Part shown: in pieces, positions 1-8,379 of the stretch
Position numbering within the stretch: position 1 is the first letter of the stretch
Layout of the letters: each line of letters opens with the position of its first letter
Assembly: GCA_947184155.2 (NCBI GenBank)
Contig: CAMXCT020000451.1
Location: 1-64,000 of the forward strand
DNA: 64,000 bases
Source of the DNA: Cladocopium goreaui
Lineage: Eukaryota > Sar > Dinophyceae > Suessiales > Symbiodiniaceae
Direction of reading: 5' to 3'
Position numbers and translations under genes: made by a program
Notes under the pieces: model-generated
What the model saw: the letters and a program-made list of their open reading frames with translations, nothing else
What the model was told of the DNA's origin: nothing
Databases searched by the model: none

Positions 1-713
1 ATCACGTGGGAGTTGCAGACAGGGGAGGGTGTGACCATCGAGATCCCTCCTGATGACAAATGGGAGTCCATGGGAAAGGTGAAGCTGGAAGGTAAGGTGG
101 AATCTGACAAGTACCTAGTGGCAGGTTGGAGAAGGCTAGGTGAGCAACCTCTCCCCACGTTTACCACCTCACGGCCACGACAGCATCCAGGGAGAAGGCC
201 GGCGGGGCTGGACATGTTGACGGCGGCAGAAAAAAAACACAGTGGGAGGAGGACAAGTTCAGGTTCCCTCCTTACCAATACCAGACCTGCCATCAGGTCG
301 GGAGAGAGGATGTGCACCGCTTGGTCAATGCCGAAGAGCGCGAGGTGATTCTTCGCTTTCCCAGGCATTACACAGTCAACTGCCTGCCTAAGTCCAAGCA
401 AGGTTCTACGGAGCACCAAGACCTCAGGTTGACGCTGCTGGGCAACTCCTGGAACGTCACTGTGATCACATGGCTCCTCAGTCAATTGGGAGCGTGGCTG
501 GGAGTAAGTCCTCAGCTGACGGTCCAGCACTGCATCGAACGGACGTCGCCAGGAGCCAACACGGATTTTGCCACTTTCCTTACCAGACAGCCGATGAACG
601 GGCCGAGGAAAGCTCTCATTCAGGGAGGTAGCGATCTCCTCGTTAAGAAACTGCTCAACTTGGTCAGTATCAAAGGAGAGGACATTCTGGTGAATTCTGC
701 TTCAGAAGAACAC
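1..713 (+). pseudogene. Retroelement cytosine-C5 methyltransferase, C-terminal fragment
   Basis: The segment translates into a C5-methyltransferase C-terminus split over two frames. Frame 1 carries PLPTFTTSRPR followed by PGRRPAG (near 150-210), resembling the target-recognition side of retroelement-type enzymes. After a run of eight A at about 230-238 the frame changes and gives FRFPPYQY, then EEREVILRFPRHYTVNC, a GFP-loop-like segment, and LLGNSWNV (about 435-460), matching motif X (GN.W/V.V). A linker follows, ending at a TGA at 714. Motifs I to VIII would lie upstream of the window. The A-run frameshift makes this copy non-functional unless the run is misassembled. Domain identity is inferred from motif order only. 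Confidence 0.6.
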
Positions 714-715
714 TG

Positions 716-1093
716 AAGTATCACAGACTCAGAGCCAGTATTCCTGCAAATTTGTGGAAGTGGTCCACAGTGTGCGGATGGAAATGGAGAGGCCATAAGG
801 AGCACATCAATGTGCTGGAACTAAGGGCCGTGCTATGTGCCATGCGTTATCGTACCACCAAGCAACGAGTCAGAGACCAGAAGATCATACATCTAACTGA
901 CTCACTAGTGTGTCTCCATACCCTCACTAGGGGCCGCACCAGCAGCAAGAAACTGCGAAGAACCCTAGCACGTATCAATGCCTTACTCCTCCTCACCCGA
1001 AACACGGCAGTGTGGACATATGCTCACACTGCCCTGAACCCTGCTGATGCCCCTTCAAGGGGACGTATCAAACGGAAATGGGGAAGAAAGTAA
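716..1093 (+). pseudogene. YR-retroelement RNase H domain
   Basis: Reading in frame from 716 gives YHRLRASIPANLWKW, then HINVLELRAVLCAMR (about 808-850), HLTDSLVCLHTLTRG (about 888-935) and NPADAPSRG (about 1036-1062). These are the conserved blocks of RNase H in DIRS/Ngaro-type elements: a glutamate in INVLELRA, an aspartate in LTDS and an aspartate in NPAD. The preceding methyltransferase linker is in another frame, so one or two bases were lost or gained near 714. RNase H normally removes the RNA strand during reverse transcription. The stop at 1091 overlaps the recombinase frame by a few codons. Confidence 0.65.
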
Positions 1094-2238
1094 AGCAACA
1101 TGTGGAAGGGAGGAGTAAGGCAGAGCGGAAAACAATACGTGCCAACCTGGGTCCCCTTAAGGGGTTGACAGTGCAGCCCAAAACGAAAGATCGCTACAAC
1201 AAAGCTGTCCAAAAGTTCCTGAGCTGGACCAACAATCATGGAGTTACACTTCCGCAACAGCGCTGCGAGATGGACCACATCCTTGCCGACTACCTTGAAT
1301 ACATGTGGACTGAGGGAGAGGGGAGGAGCCTAGCCGCTGACACGGTAGCGGGACTACAAGATCGAGACCCTCACTTGAAAGGACATCTCGTCATTAGTTG
1401 GCGCCTGTTAAAGACTTGGGCTTCCCATGAAATCCCCTGTCGGGCACCTCCGCTCACAGAGGAGGCGCTGCATACCCTTGTCGGTCATACACTATTTCAC
1501 AGCCGTGCGACTTTTGCTCTCTCCCTTCTCCTAGGGTTTCATGGGCTCCTTCGAACTGGGGAGCTTCTTGAACTTAAAGGCAAGGATGTCTCGCAATCTA
1601 GCTCTACTTCTGTTGCAGTGATATCCCTGGGATTGACCAAGGGCGGACAACGAACAGGAGCCGCAGAAAGTGTGACTATCACTGAAGCCGACACGCTACG
1701 GCGCTTGTGGCAATGGAAACAGGCGATTAGTCCAGGCACCAAGTTGTGTGATGCACCACACAAATGGAGGAAGATGTTTCAAACTACGGTTGAAGCTCTG
1801 GGCTTGGAGCAGTATCAGTATAGACCTTATAGCTTAAGGCGAGGTGGAGCCACTTTTTATTTTCAGCGTCACGGCCAGCTGGATAGGCTCCTCCTTCAAG
1901 GGAGGTGGCAGTCCAGTAGAACAGCACGTCTGTATATAAATAGTGGATTAGCTATCCTGGCCGAGACTGAATTGAACTTGGCCCCTCATGCACGCATGTT
2001 TCACAAACAATTTTTACGTACAAAGTCATTACCCTTGCCTCAACTTGAGCATGCCATACATGGCAGGGCAGGGGGAAGTGGGAGAACAAACTCCAAAGAG
2101 AAAGAACAAGGGAAATATGGAGTTTGGGGTAGGCGGGCTGGTTGTTCCCCGGTTTGGCGGGGCCCAGCACTACCCGCGTTCTTTGGCTCATGTTTACCTC
2201 GGGTAGGCGAGGAAGCATGGGGGGAACGCCTATGTTGA
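1078..2238 (+). CDS. Tyrosine recombinase (integrase) of YR retroelement
   Basis: An open frame of 386 codons. The core-binding part has KTKDRYNKAVQKFLSW (about residues 35-50). The catalytic part shows the box I arginine in GLLRTGELLELK (about residue 160), a basic strand LTKGG (about 190), YSLRRGGATFYF (the usual HxxR, with tyrosine in the histidine place, about 255), LLLQGRW (about 275) and the probable nucleophile tyrosine in ARLYINSG (about 284). The last 50 or so codons run into the first direct repeat and are probably not original. It would insert circular element DNA without target duplication, which distinguishes it from the DDE integrases of elements A and B. The true start is unclear because it probably began as part of one polyprotein with RNase H. 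Confidence 0.75.
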   Translation: MGKKVKQHVEGRSKAERKTIRANLGPLKGLTVQPKTKDRYNKAVQKFLSWTNNHGVTLPQQRCEMDHILADYLEYMWTEGEGRSLAADTVAGLQDRDPHLKGHLVISWRLLKTWASHEIPCRAPPLTEEALHTLVGHTLFHSRATFALSLLLGFHGLLRTGELLELKGKDVSQSSSTSVAVISLGLTKGGQRTGAAESVTITEADTLRRLWQWKQAISPGTKLCDAPHKWRKMFQTTVEALGLEQYQYRPYSLRRGGATFYFQRHGQLDRLLLQGRWQSSRTARLYINSGLAILAETELNLAPHARMFHKQFLRTKSLPLPQLEHAIHGRAGGSGRTNSKEKEQGKYGVWGRRAGCSPVWRGPALPAFFGSCLPRVGEEAWGERLC

Positions 2239-2392
2239 TTTTATGAATGGCTGTTTGGTTGAATGGGAGTCTGAATTCTTCTTTGTGAGAAGAACAAGTT
2301 TGGTGATGTAATTATTTTATTTGCCTCTGTGAGGTTTTTTGACCCAACAGGTCTTGCTGTGCACAAAAAAGGCGGGAAACCGGTGAGTCTTT
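2080..2392 (+). repeat. 313-bp direct repeat, copy 1
   Basis: From GGGAGAACAAACTCC to GGTGAGTCTTT this sequence recurs at an offset of exactly 414 bp, with only a few base differences (for example ggaaatatgg versus ggaaatacgg). It begins inside the end of the recombinase frame. In Ngaro/PAT elements such repeats are the split direct repeats used to rebuild ends during reverse transcription. Confidence 0.9.
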
Positions 2393-2493
2393 GAATGAAC
2401 GACCCCGGATGTAAAGACGAATAGGTTGATCATCCCCTTTTTTCGGTAGTTTCGGCTTCAGCTCCCACAGCCACCCACCCTCCTGTTTGAAGA

Positions 2494-2806
2494 GGGAGAA
2501 CAAACTCCAAAGAGAAAGAACAAGGGAAATACGGAGTTTGGGGTAGGCGGGCTGGTTGTTCCCCGGTTTGGCGGGGCCCAGCACTACCCGCGTTCTTTGG
2601 CTCATGTTTACCTCGGGTAGGCGAGGAAGCATGGGGGGAACGCCTATGTTGATTTTATGAATGGCTGTTTGGTTGAATGGGAGTCTGAGTTCTTCTTTGT
2701 GAGAAGAACAAGTTTGGTGATGTAATTATTTTATTTGCCTCTGTGAGGTTTTTTGACCTAACAGGTCTTGCTGTGCACAAAAAAGGCGGGAAACCGGTGA
2801 GTCTTT
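2494..2806 (+). repeat. 313-bp direct repeat, copy 2
   Basis: Second copy of the 313-bp repeat, separated from the first by a unique 101-bp spacer (2393-2493). It is followed directly by a short TA run. Its end at about 2806 is the best candidate for the 3' end of the element. Confidence 0.9.
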
Positions 2807-4594
2807 ATATATATATATAGACAGCTCATATAAATTTAAGCATACACACCATATACATGTATTATACATACACACATGCCAATGTTACAAGCGTTTTCCC
2901 TATCAGCAGGGTTAACCCTCCCGAGCCACACCAGTCAGCCCAGGAACTTCAGTGGTTTGTTCCTCACCAATGTCACTTGGCTGTGATGGCTGGATGGTCC
3001 CATTCCCCTGTTGGTTGATGATTATGGGGAATTATACTGTATACTACCCAAAATATTGGGGATTATCAAAATCCATGATGGGAATCCCTAGTAACTTGCA
3101 AGGTGGTGGGGACCCTTGGGGTTCAAAACTCTTGGTAGCCGAAACTAGTCCAAGTGTCGAGTCACTGGAATTGTGGTCATTGTTTTTCCACGCGTTTTAC
3201 CTTTGGCAAAAATCCATGAAACATGCAGAGCAGGGGCCAGGGGATTTGGCTCATCTTTGAGACAGGATTGAGGCAAATCCGACATGCACGATGAAGGGGT
3301 TGCCGGGCTGCCTGTGGGACCATACAATGTCATCCAGACATGTTTAAAGATGTAGGTGTAGGGTTCACCCCAGATAGAAAGGGGCACAAGCCAAGGCTAT
3401 AAACCACCCGCCGCTGAGGTTTACTACTGGTCAACCAATCAGGTCATCGTTCAGCGAGCCTTGGCCGCTCGTAGTCTAGCGGATGGTCAGAAGGGCGTTC
3501 TCTTCGCGGCATCGATGTGACTGGGACGCAAAGGCCAAGGGGTCACTCGGAAATGGAGGGATTTATGATATTGCACTTACATGTGAAAAATGAAGATTCA
3601 AGGGGCATGTACTGGGGTACAATGAGGTTTGTAATTAACCAGGATTATGGGTCCGTCTTAACCAATGTGATAGTTCGAAACTACATTGAAACATGATGAT
3701 AAACATGCGATTTTGAGATTACAAATTTTGAAAGGGCCGCATGTGCCTTGGAAAATGTGATTGGAACTTGGAACTTCACCGCGACCTCGGTGACCTCAGT
3801 GGAATCAGCCCGTAGTGGACTTGTTACTGTTTATTTCTGGAGTGAAGCATGTATATATATATATATATAAGATTATAAAAGTGATTTGCCCAGATGTATA
3901 CGCCATGGCCAAACATTGAAATGGGGGTCAATGAGTTTGAACCACATTCGATTGGCTATGGGTCAAAACTCACGACCCCGAAATTGGATAAGATACAACG
4001 AACATGATGTTGGCATAGAGATGCATAGAGTGGTATAGATTTTCTGGACACATTTTTTGGGACGAGAATAGAACTGGTGCTCTTGAGTACCCCTGCCGGT
4101 GCAGATGTTGTTCTTGACAGGTTGCCATGGCAATGCCACCCTTGGGTGCGGGCCTAGTGGGGTTTTACCCGTTTCTAAGTTTCTACTTGGTTCGCTCTTG
4201 AGCGTGTTTGACCCCAACCTAGATCCCCAATTTGGCTGTGTTGAAAATCCTGCCAGCTTAAGACTAAGAGGAGTGATAATGCCAGTTTCACGATGGTTTA
4301 TGTGTAAAAATGTATGCATACCGCAGCTTTCTTGCTTCCCTCAACCACCCTCCCTTTCTTTGGGGGCAGGTTGGGGGTGACTTGCTATGGGTGTGTGTCT
4401 AGTGGGGTTTTACACGTATTCTGGTTGGTTCGCAAGTTGATCCCCAACTTGGCTGCGTTGAAAATCATGCCAACTTGAAAAAATTACAATTCTACTCCCC
4501 AAACAGTGTATCCACACTGAGGGGTTCTTACGGTAGGTGTTAAGGCCCGGTGTTCAATCCAGGTTGTAATTGTATCCGAAGCGTCCGGCATTTT
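2807..4594. other. Non-coding spacer with diverged internal duplication
   Basis: No convincing coding sequence. TA runs lie at 2806-2818 and 3850-3869. A diverged direct duplication is visible: a segment at about 4140-4265 (ctagtggggttttac, then ttggttcgc, then ttggctgtgttgaaaatc) recurs at about 4390-4475 with the same three blocks. The last 20 bases (tccggcattttcctgt) resemble the 3' end of the 105-bp satellite unit found after element A. Confidence 0.5.
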
Positions 4595-4599
4595 CCTGT
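4595..4599. repeat. Target-site duplication of element A, left copy
   Basis: CCTGT directly precedes the 5' LTR and recurs directly after the 3' LTR (15865-15869). Five bases is the usual duplication length for copia elements. The reconstructed empty site, ttttCCTGTAAATT, matches the junction between 105-bp satellite units. Confidence 0.9.
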
Positions 4600-4826
4600 T
4601 GCGGTTTGGGAAACATGCGCAGAGTACCACTGCACCCCCACTAAGGTCTTTTTTAAAAAGTTTTCACAGTCGTTGAGACGTCCTCCGACTGTTGCAATTT
4701 GGCTCAAGGGCCAATCAACTGACTGGCTCAATTTACCGAGCCCAACTTGGAGTGAAAAAGTGCACTTGCATCTGCCTCTTGGTGGGGACCTCCGGGAAGG
4801 GTCTCGGTCATAGTCTGAAACCCGTG
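4600..4826 (+). repeat. 5' LTR of element A
   Basis: 227 bp from TGCGGTTTGGG to GAAACCCGTG, repeated at 15640-15864. It begins with TG but ends in GTG instead of the usual CA; the end is fixed by the CCTGT duplication after the 3' copy. It contains TTTGGCTCAAG at 4698-4708, equal to the last 11 bases of the dinoflagellate spliced leader. No promoter motif could be assigned. Confidence 0.95.
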
Positions 4827-4849
4827 GGTTATGAGCCCAACCCCAACGC
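4826..4849 (+). other. Primer binding site of element A (half-tRNA type)
   Basis: Immediately after the 5' LTR comes GGGTTATGAGCCCAACC. Its reverse complement contains GGGCTCATAACCC, the anticodon stem-loop of an initiator-type methionine tRNA (three G:C pairs, loop CTCATAA, anticodon CAT). Drosophila copia is known to prime from a cleaved initiator tRNA at such an internal site, so this is the likely minus-strand primer site. The same block, with one change, follows the LTR of element B. Confidence 0.65.
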
Positions 4850-4861
4850 TGCCTTGAAGCA

Positions 4862-5149
4862 ATGTCGAGCAGCGACTTCACTCAGCGTCGTCGACAAGAA
4901 CGCCAAGTTCAAGCGGCTGCTCATGCTGAAGAAGTACAACATGGGACCCATGGACATGGAAAAGAAGAACGCGCGGAAACGGCAGACCAAATGCTGGACC
5001 GGCTTCTGGAGGAGATGGACGCACCTGGACAAGCGCATGGGGAAAGAACAGGGACAAGATCATCAGACTCAGCCCGAAGATCACTGATGGAAGGGGAAGT
5101 TGGAGAAAGTGTGATGGCACTGACCGGTGCTGGGGGAGTGGAGCCCTAG
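4862..5149 (+). CDS. Gag N-terminal frame of element A
   Basis: ATG at 4862 is the first ATG in a sensible place after the primer site and opens a 95-codon frame. It starts MSSSDFTQRRRQERQ and continues with an acidic, helix-prone stretch (MLDRLLEEMD). It stops at TAG 5147-5149, while the downstream Gag frame (one base back) is open from 4930. The two probably form one Gag joined near 5145, either through a recent indel in this copy or by recoding; the sequence alone does not decide. This segment carries no recognisable domain. Confidence 0.5.
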   Translation: MSSSDFTQRRRQERQVQAAAHAEEVQHGTHGHGKEERAETADQMLDRLLEEMDAPGQAHGERTGTRSSDSARRSLMEGEVGESVMALTGAGGVEP

Positions 5150-8100
5150 TGCAGGTTGCGGCGGTCCGGGCTGGAGCGGGCGAACGAATCGCCCAGAATC
5201 CGGCTGTTGCGGAAGAAGTCGCAAGACCAGTGTCCTTACCACCTGAAGAACCTCCTGGACTTGAAGTGGTACGAGGAAATGGGAGTGGCGGTCTGTTGTC
5301 TGGTTTGACCCCAGGTGTGAATAGTCTAACTCTTTCGGGAGTGCCTATGACACAAACACCAGTAGTTGCCCGGATGTCTGAGGGATTTCGTGAACCACCT
5401 GTTGTGGGTAATCGAGAAGAAGGACAGGGTGGAAAACACCAAAGCTCAACTGAAGTGGGTGGAGGTGCGGCTGCTGTTGTGGAAACCGTTGCTCTTTTGG
5501 AGCGACCGGGACGTTCACCTGTTGAGTCTCCTGAAGATGCACGCGTCAAACAATCGGTGCCAGCGGCACCAACAGGCTCACCTGTGATCTACCAGCCAGC
5601 GGGAGCACCTGTGGTGTATACCGCAACTGGTGGAACACAGGGTTCGCAAGTAGCTGGGATGTCCCAGCAATCCATGTGTGCTGGAGTGCCACCTACGGGA
5701 ATGGTGCCTCAGTGGGGAACGGCGGTTGTGGATCCTGGGATTGTAACCGGGGTCATGGCTGCAGAGGAAACGAATCCATGGAGTGCTGCCAAGCGAGTGG
5801 AAGCTCTAATGAGCAGTCCACAAACTCCAGTGAAAGAGCTGACTTATCCCATAGTGTCGCAAGACCTGATTGATCAGGCGGACGCGAGGGAGAAGGAAAA
5901 GTATGAGGAGTTGAAACAGCAAATGATGGAATTCTTTCAACGGGGCAAGACCGAGATCCAACAAGATCGAGAAAATTGGTTAGCCACGCGGGAAGAGAAA
6001 CGTGCCCTGGAACGGGTCCGAGAAGCCGGAGGAGGTCACAAGGGCTCTCAGTCAAGTGGGGGGTCTTATCAAACCGCCTCGCCGGAGCTGAAGAATGTCG
6101 AGCAGGGTTTTCCTGTGGGGCCACCTCAAGGTGTTCCACCCCAGGTACAACATGTGCAAGATCAACCAGTTCCAGGAGTTCAACATCACCATGATCAAGA
6201 TCTTCAAATGCAGGCGGGAGGTCAGTTGTGGAATGTTCCTCCTGCGCCCAAGGTCGAACAAGGTTTTCGGCCGATGGATGTGTATATGAATCAAGGGTGG
6301 CTAATTGGAATACCACCGGGAGGTATGCCGCAGAGAGCGGCGTCAAGACCACCGATGGGAGTTCCTTGCATGGGAGCCACGGAAAACACAAAACACTTTT
6401 TCATCGGTGACCAACCTAATCAATGGTATAATCCTCAAGTCCATGTTGGAGGAGCACCTGCAGGACAAGATCATCGACCTCAAGGGGTTTTTGCATTTCC
6501 GGGAGGAAACACCGGACCTATGGGTGGTTATGGTTGGCCAGGGGGTCCACCGCCAGGGCAGTATGGAAATCCCGGACAAGCACCTGGTCCGCCAGGTGGT
6601 CATCAGGGAAATCCCGGTCTCCCAGGTGGTCATCAAGGAAATCCAGGACAAGCTGCACCGCCACAACAACAACAAGCTGTAGTCCAAGCAGGACCTCAGG
6701 CAGGGGGAGAAGTACCAGGCGAAACGCTAAGATCGGTCGAATTGCCGAAGCTGGACAGGAATGCAACATCTTTGGACTTTGGAGACTGGCTGACAGTTGC
6801 CCAACAGATGATTGGGGATGTGAGCTACACCTCAGAGCAATGGTGGGAAGTAGTGATGACTGCTGTTGAACAAGCATACCACCACTGGTTGCAAGCGGAT
6901 CCACTCATGAGGCTCCGGATGGCGCCTGTGATACCTGACATGGCCCGTAGGTGGCCTCGCACAGAGAAACGGGTGGTGGGTATGCTGCTTCAAGCCGTCC
7001 CCAAGGACATCTACGAGGACCTTGTGGCGAACAGACACATGTCAGCGGGTCAAGTCATGTTCAAGCTGTACACCGTCTTCCAACCTGGGGGACAAGTGGA
7101 AAGAACTGCCCTGCTGCAAATGTTGGTGGACTGGAAATGTCCATCTAATAATGCTGCAGAGATGGTCAACTCCATCCGGAAGTGGAGAAGATGGGTGGTT
7201 CGTGCCGAAGAACTTCAATTGGTTTTGCCCGATCCTCTGGTTTTGGCCGGAGTGGTCGCAAAAATGAGTGATGCCTTGGCCAGATTGGGGGGAGCTCAAG
7301 CTGCCTACCGGTTGTCTTCGGTGAGACAGCATTTGGGCATAGATCTCCGGCCGGGAATGCAAGAGATCAGAACGTTTTCTGAACTTCTTCAAGCTGAAGC
7401 TGGTGAAATGGCTCTCCGTCAACCGGGGAACATAACACAGGGCCCAGCGGCTAAACCCAATAATGTGGTAGGGGTGAAGTCAATGAGTGGGCCGGATTCA
7501 TCTGGAAACCCACCAAAGGGCGCTTCAAAGGGAAAACCAGAAGACGCAGCAGGTTCTTCCACCGGAAGGAGGGGAGAAAAGCCCGAGCTGCCGATTAACG
7601 CGGCTAATGTGGTCCACAAGACTGCGTGCATCAACTGGCTGACAGATAAGGGATGCCAATATGCTGACCGGTGCCGATTCACGCACACTGTCCTGGACTC
7701 CAAAGATGGCCGATGTTTCAACTGTTCTGGAAGGGGACACTCCCGACGTGATTGTCCGGCGGGAAAACGAAGTGAGTCACGAGGTCCACAAGGTGGATCC
7801 GAGGAACCAAAGGTGGCCAAAACCACAAGAATCCGCTCAAGATCTCAAGAGAGGAAAAATGGTCCTGGAAAAGAGGGAGGTGCTGCTCAAGAACATTCTG
7901 AACCTACCGTGAAGATCAATCCGATGAAGGAGTCCACGGTCACTATAACCCCTGTACCAGAGGAGGCCAACAAGGTTGTGGGAGAAGTGACCAACCTTTT
8001 GAAGGGTCTCAATGGACCGGTCTTGAAATCGGTGGGGCATGGTGGGGATCATCTCGAAGTTGAATTTGATGATGGAACAGGTTTATTGGATGGTGGGGCG

Positions 8101-8379
8101 ACACACCCCTTGAGACAGGGATCAACCGAGGAGATCAAGAACGCGGTGCAGGTCACTGTGGAACTCGCACATGGAGCTGCTCAGCTCTATCAAAATCCTG
8201 TGAATGGAACCCTCTTGTCGGAGGGACCGGTGGAACCAATTGTACCTCTTCGAGGTTTGGTGGAATTGGGATACACCATCACTTGGTCCCGTGCAGGATG
8301 TGTTGTGAAACATCCACGACTGGGAAACATAGAATGTTGGTTAAGGTCTGGGTGTCCAGTGGTTGGCTCTGATCACTGA
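5149..8379 (+). CDS. gag-pr: Gag and aspartic protease of copia element A
   Basis: Structural polyprotein frame of about 1,076 codons. Residues about 1-450 are low-complexity with a charged helix near 245-290. At about 455-510 comes a Gly/Pro/Gln-rich, collagen-like stretch (PGQAPGPPGGHQGNPG). The copia Gag core starts at SLDFGDWL (about 540) and includes KRVVGMLLQAVP and FQPGGQVERTALLQML. Two zinc modules follow: a CCCH-type finger (C-x8-C-x5-C-x3-H, about 825-845) and a CCHC knuckle CFNCSGRGHSRRDC (about 855-868). The retropepsin site is LLDGGATHPLR (about 979-989), with G where most have S/T after the catalytic D. The protein would form particles and bind RNA, with the protease cleaving Gag-Pol. 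The start shown is only where the preceding frame ends. It overlaps pol by 35 nt. Confidence 0.85.
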   Translation: MQVAAVRAGAGERIAQNPAVAEEVARPVSLPPEEPPGLEVVRGNGSGGLLSGLTPGVNSLTLSGVPMTQTPVVARMSEGFREPPVVGNREEGQGGKHQSSTEVGGGAAAVVETVALLERPGRSPVESPEDARVKQSVPAAPTGSPVIYQPAGAPVVYTATGGTQGSQVAGMSQQSMCAGVPPTGMVPQWGTAVVDPGIVTGVMAAEETNPWSAAKRVEALMSSPQTPVKELTYPIVSQDLIDQADAREKEKYEELKQQMMEFFQRGKTEIQQDRENWLATREEKRALERVREAGGGHKGSQSSGGSYQTASPELKNVEQGFPVGPPQGVPPQVQHVQDQPVPGVQHHHDQDLQMQAGGQLWNVPPAPKVEQGFRPMDVYMNQGWLIGIPPGGMPQRAASRPPMGVPCMGATENTKHFFIGDQPNQWYNPQVHVGGAPAGQDHRPQGVFAFPGGNTGPMGGYGWPGGPPPGQYGNPGQAPGPPGGHQGNPGLPGGHQGNPGQAAPPQQQQAVVQAGPQAGGEVPGETLRSVELPKLDRNATSLDFGDWLTVAQQMIGDVSYTSEQWWEVVMTAVEQAYHHWLQADPLMRLRMAPVIPDMARRWPRTEKRVVGMLLQAVPKDIYEDLVANRHMSAGQVMFKLYTVFQPGGQVERTALLQMLVDWKCPSNNAAEMVNSIRKWRRWVVRAEELQLVLPDPLVLAGVVAKMSDALARLGGAQAAYRLSSVRQHLGIDLRPGMQEIRTFSELLQAEAGEMALRQPGNITQGPAAKPNNVVGVKSMSGPDSSGNPPKGASKGKPEDAAGSSTGRRGEKPELPINAANVVHKTACINWLTDKGCQYADRCRFTHTVLDSKDGRCFNCSGRGHSRRDCPAGKRSESRGPQGGSEEPKVAKTTRIRSRSQERKNGPGKEGGAAQEHSEPTVKINPMKESTVTITPVPEEANKVVGEVTNLLKGLNGPVLKSVGHGGDHLEVEFDDGTGLLDGGATHPLRQGSTEEIKNAVQVTVELAHGAAQLYQNPVNGTLLSEGPVEPIVPLRGLVELGYTITWSRAGCVVKHPRLGNIECWLRSGCPVVGSDH

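Larger units (their letters stand above)
1..2806 (+). mobile_element. Tyrosine-recombinase (DIRS/Ngaro-like) retroelement, 3' part
   Basis: The window opens inside a retroelement. In order it shows the C-terminal part of a cytosine-C5 methyltransferase, a retroelement RNase H domain, a tyrosine recombinase, and then two 313-bp direct repeats separated by 101 bp of unique sequence. RNase H next to a tyrosine recombinase instead of a DDE integrase defines the YR retroelement group, and direct repeats near the 3' end are typical of the Ngaro/PAT branch (split direct repeats). No reverse transcriptase is visible; if present it lies upstream of the window. The coding part changes frame at about 235, 714 and 1080, so this copy is probably dead. 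Methyltransferase domains have been reported in dinoflagellate retrotransposons, which fits the inferred host. Confidence 0.75.
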
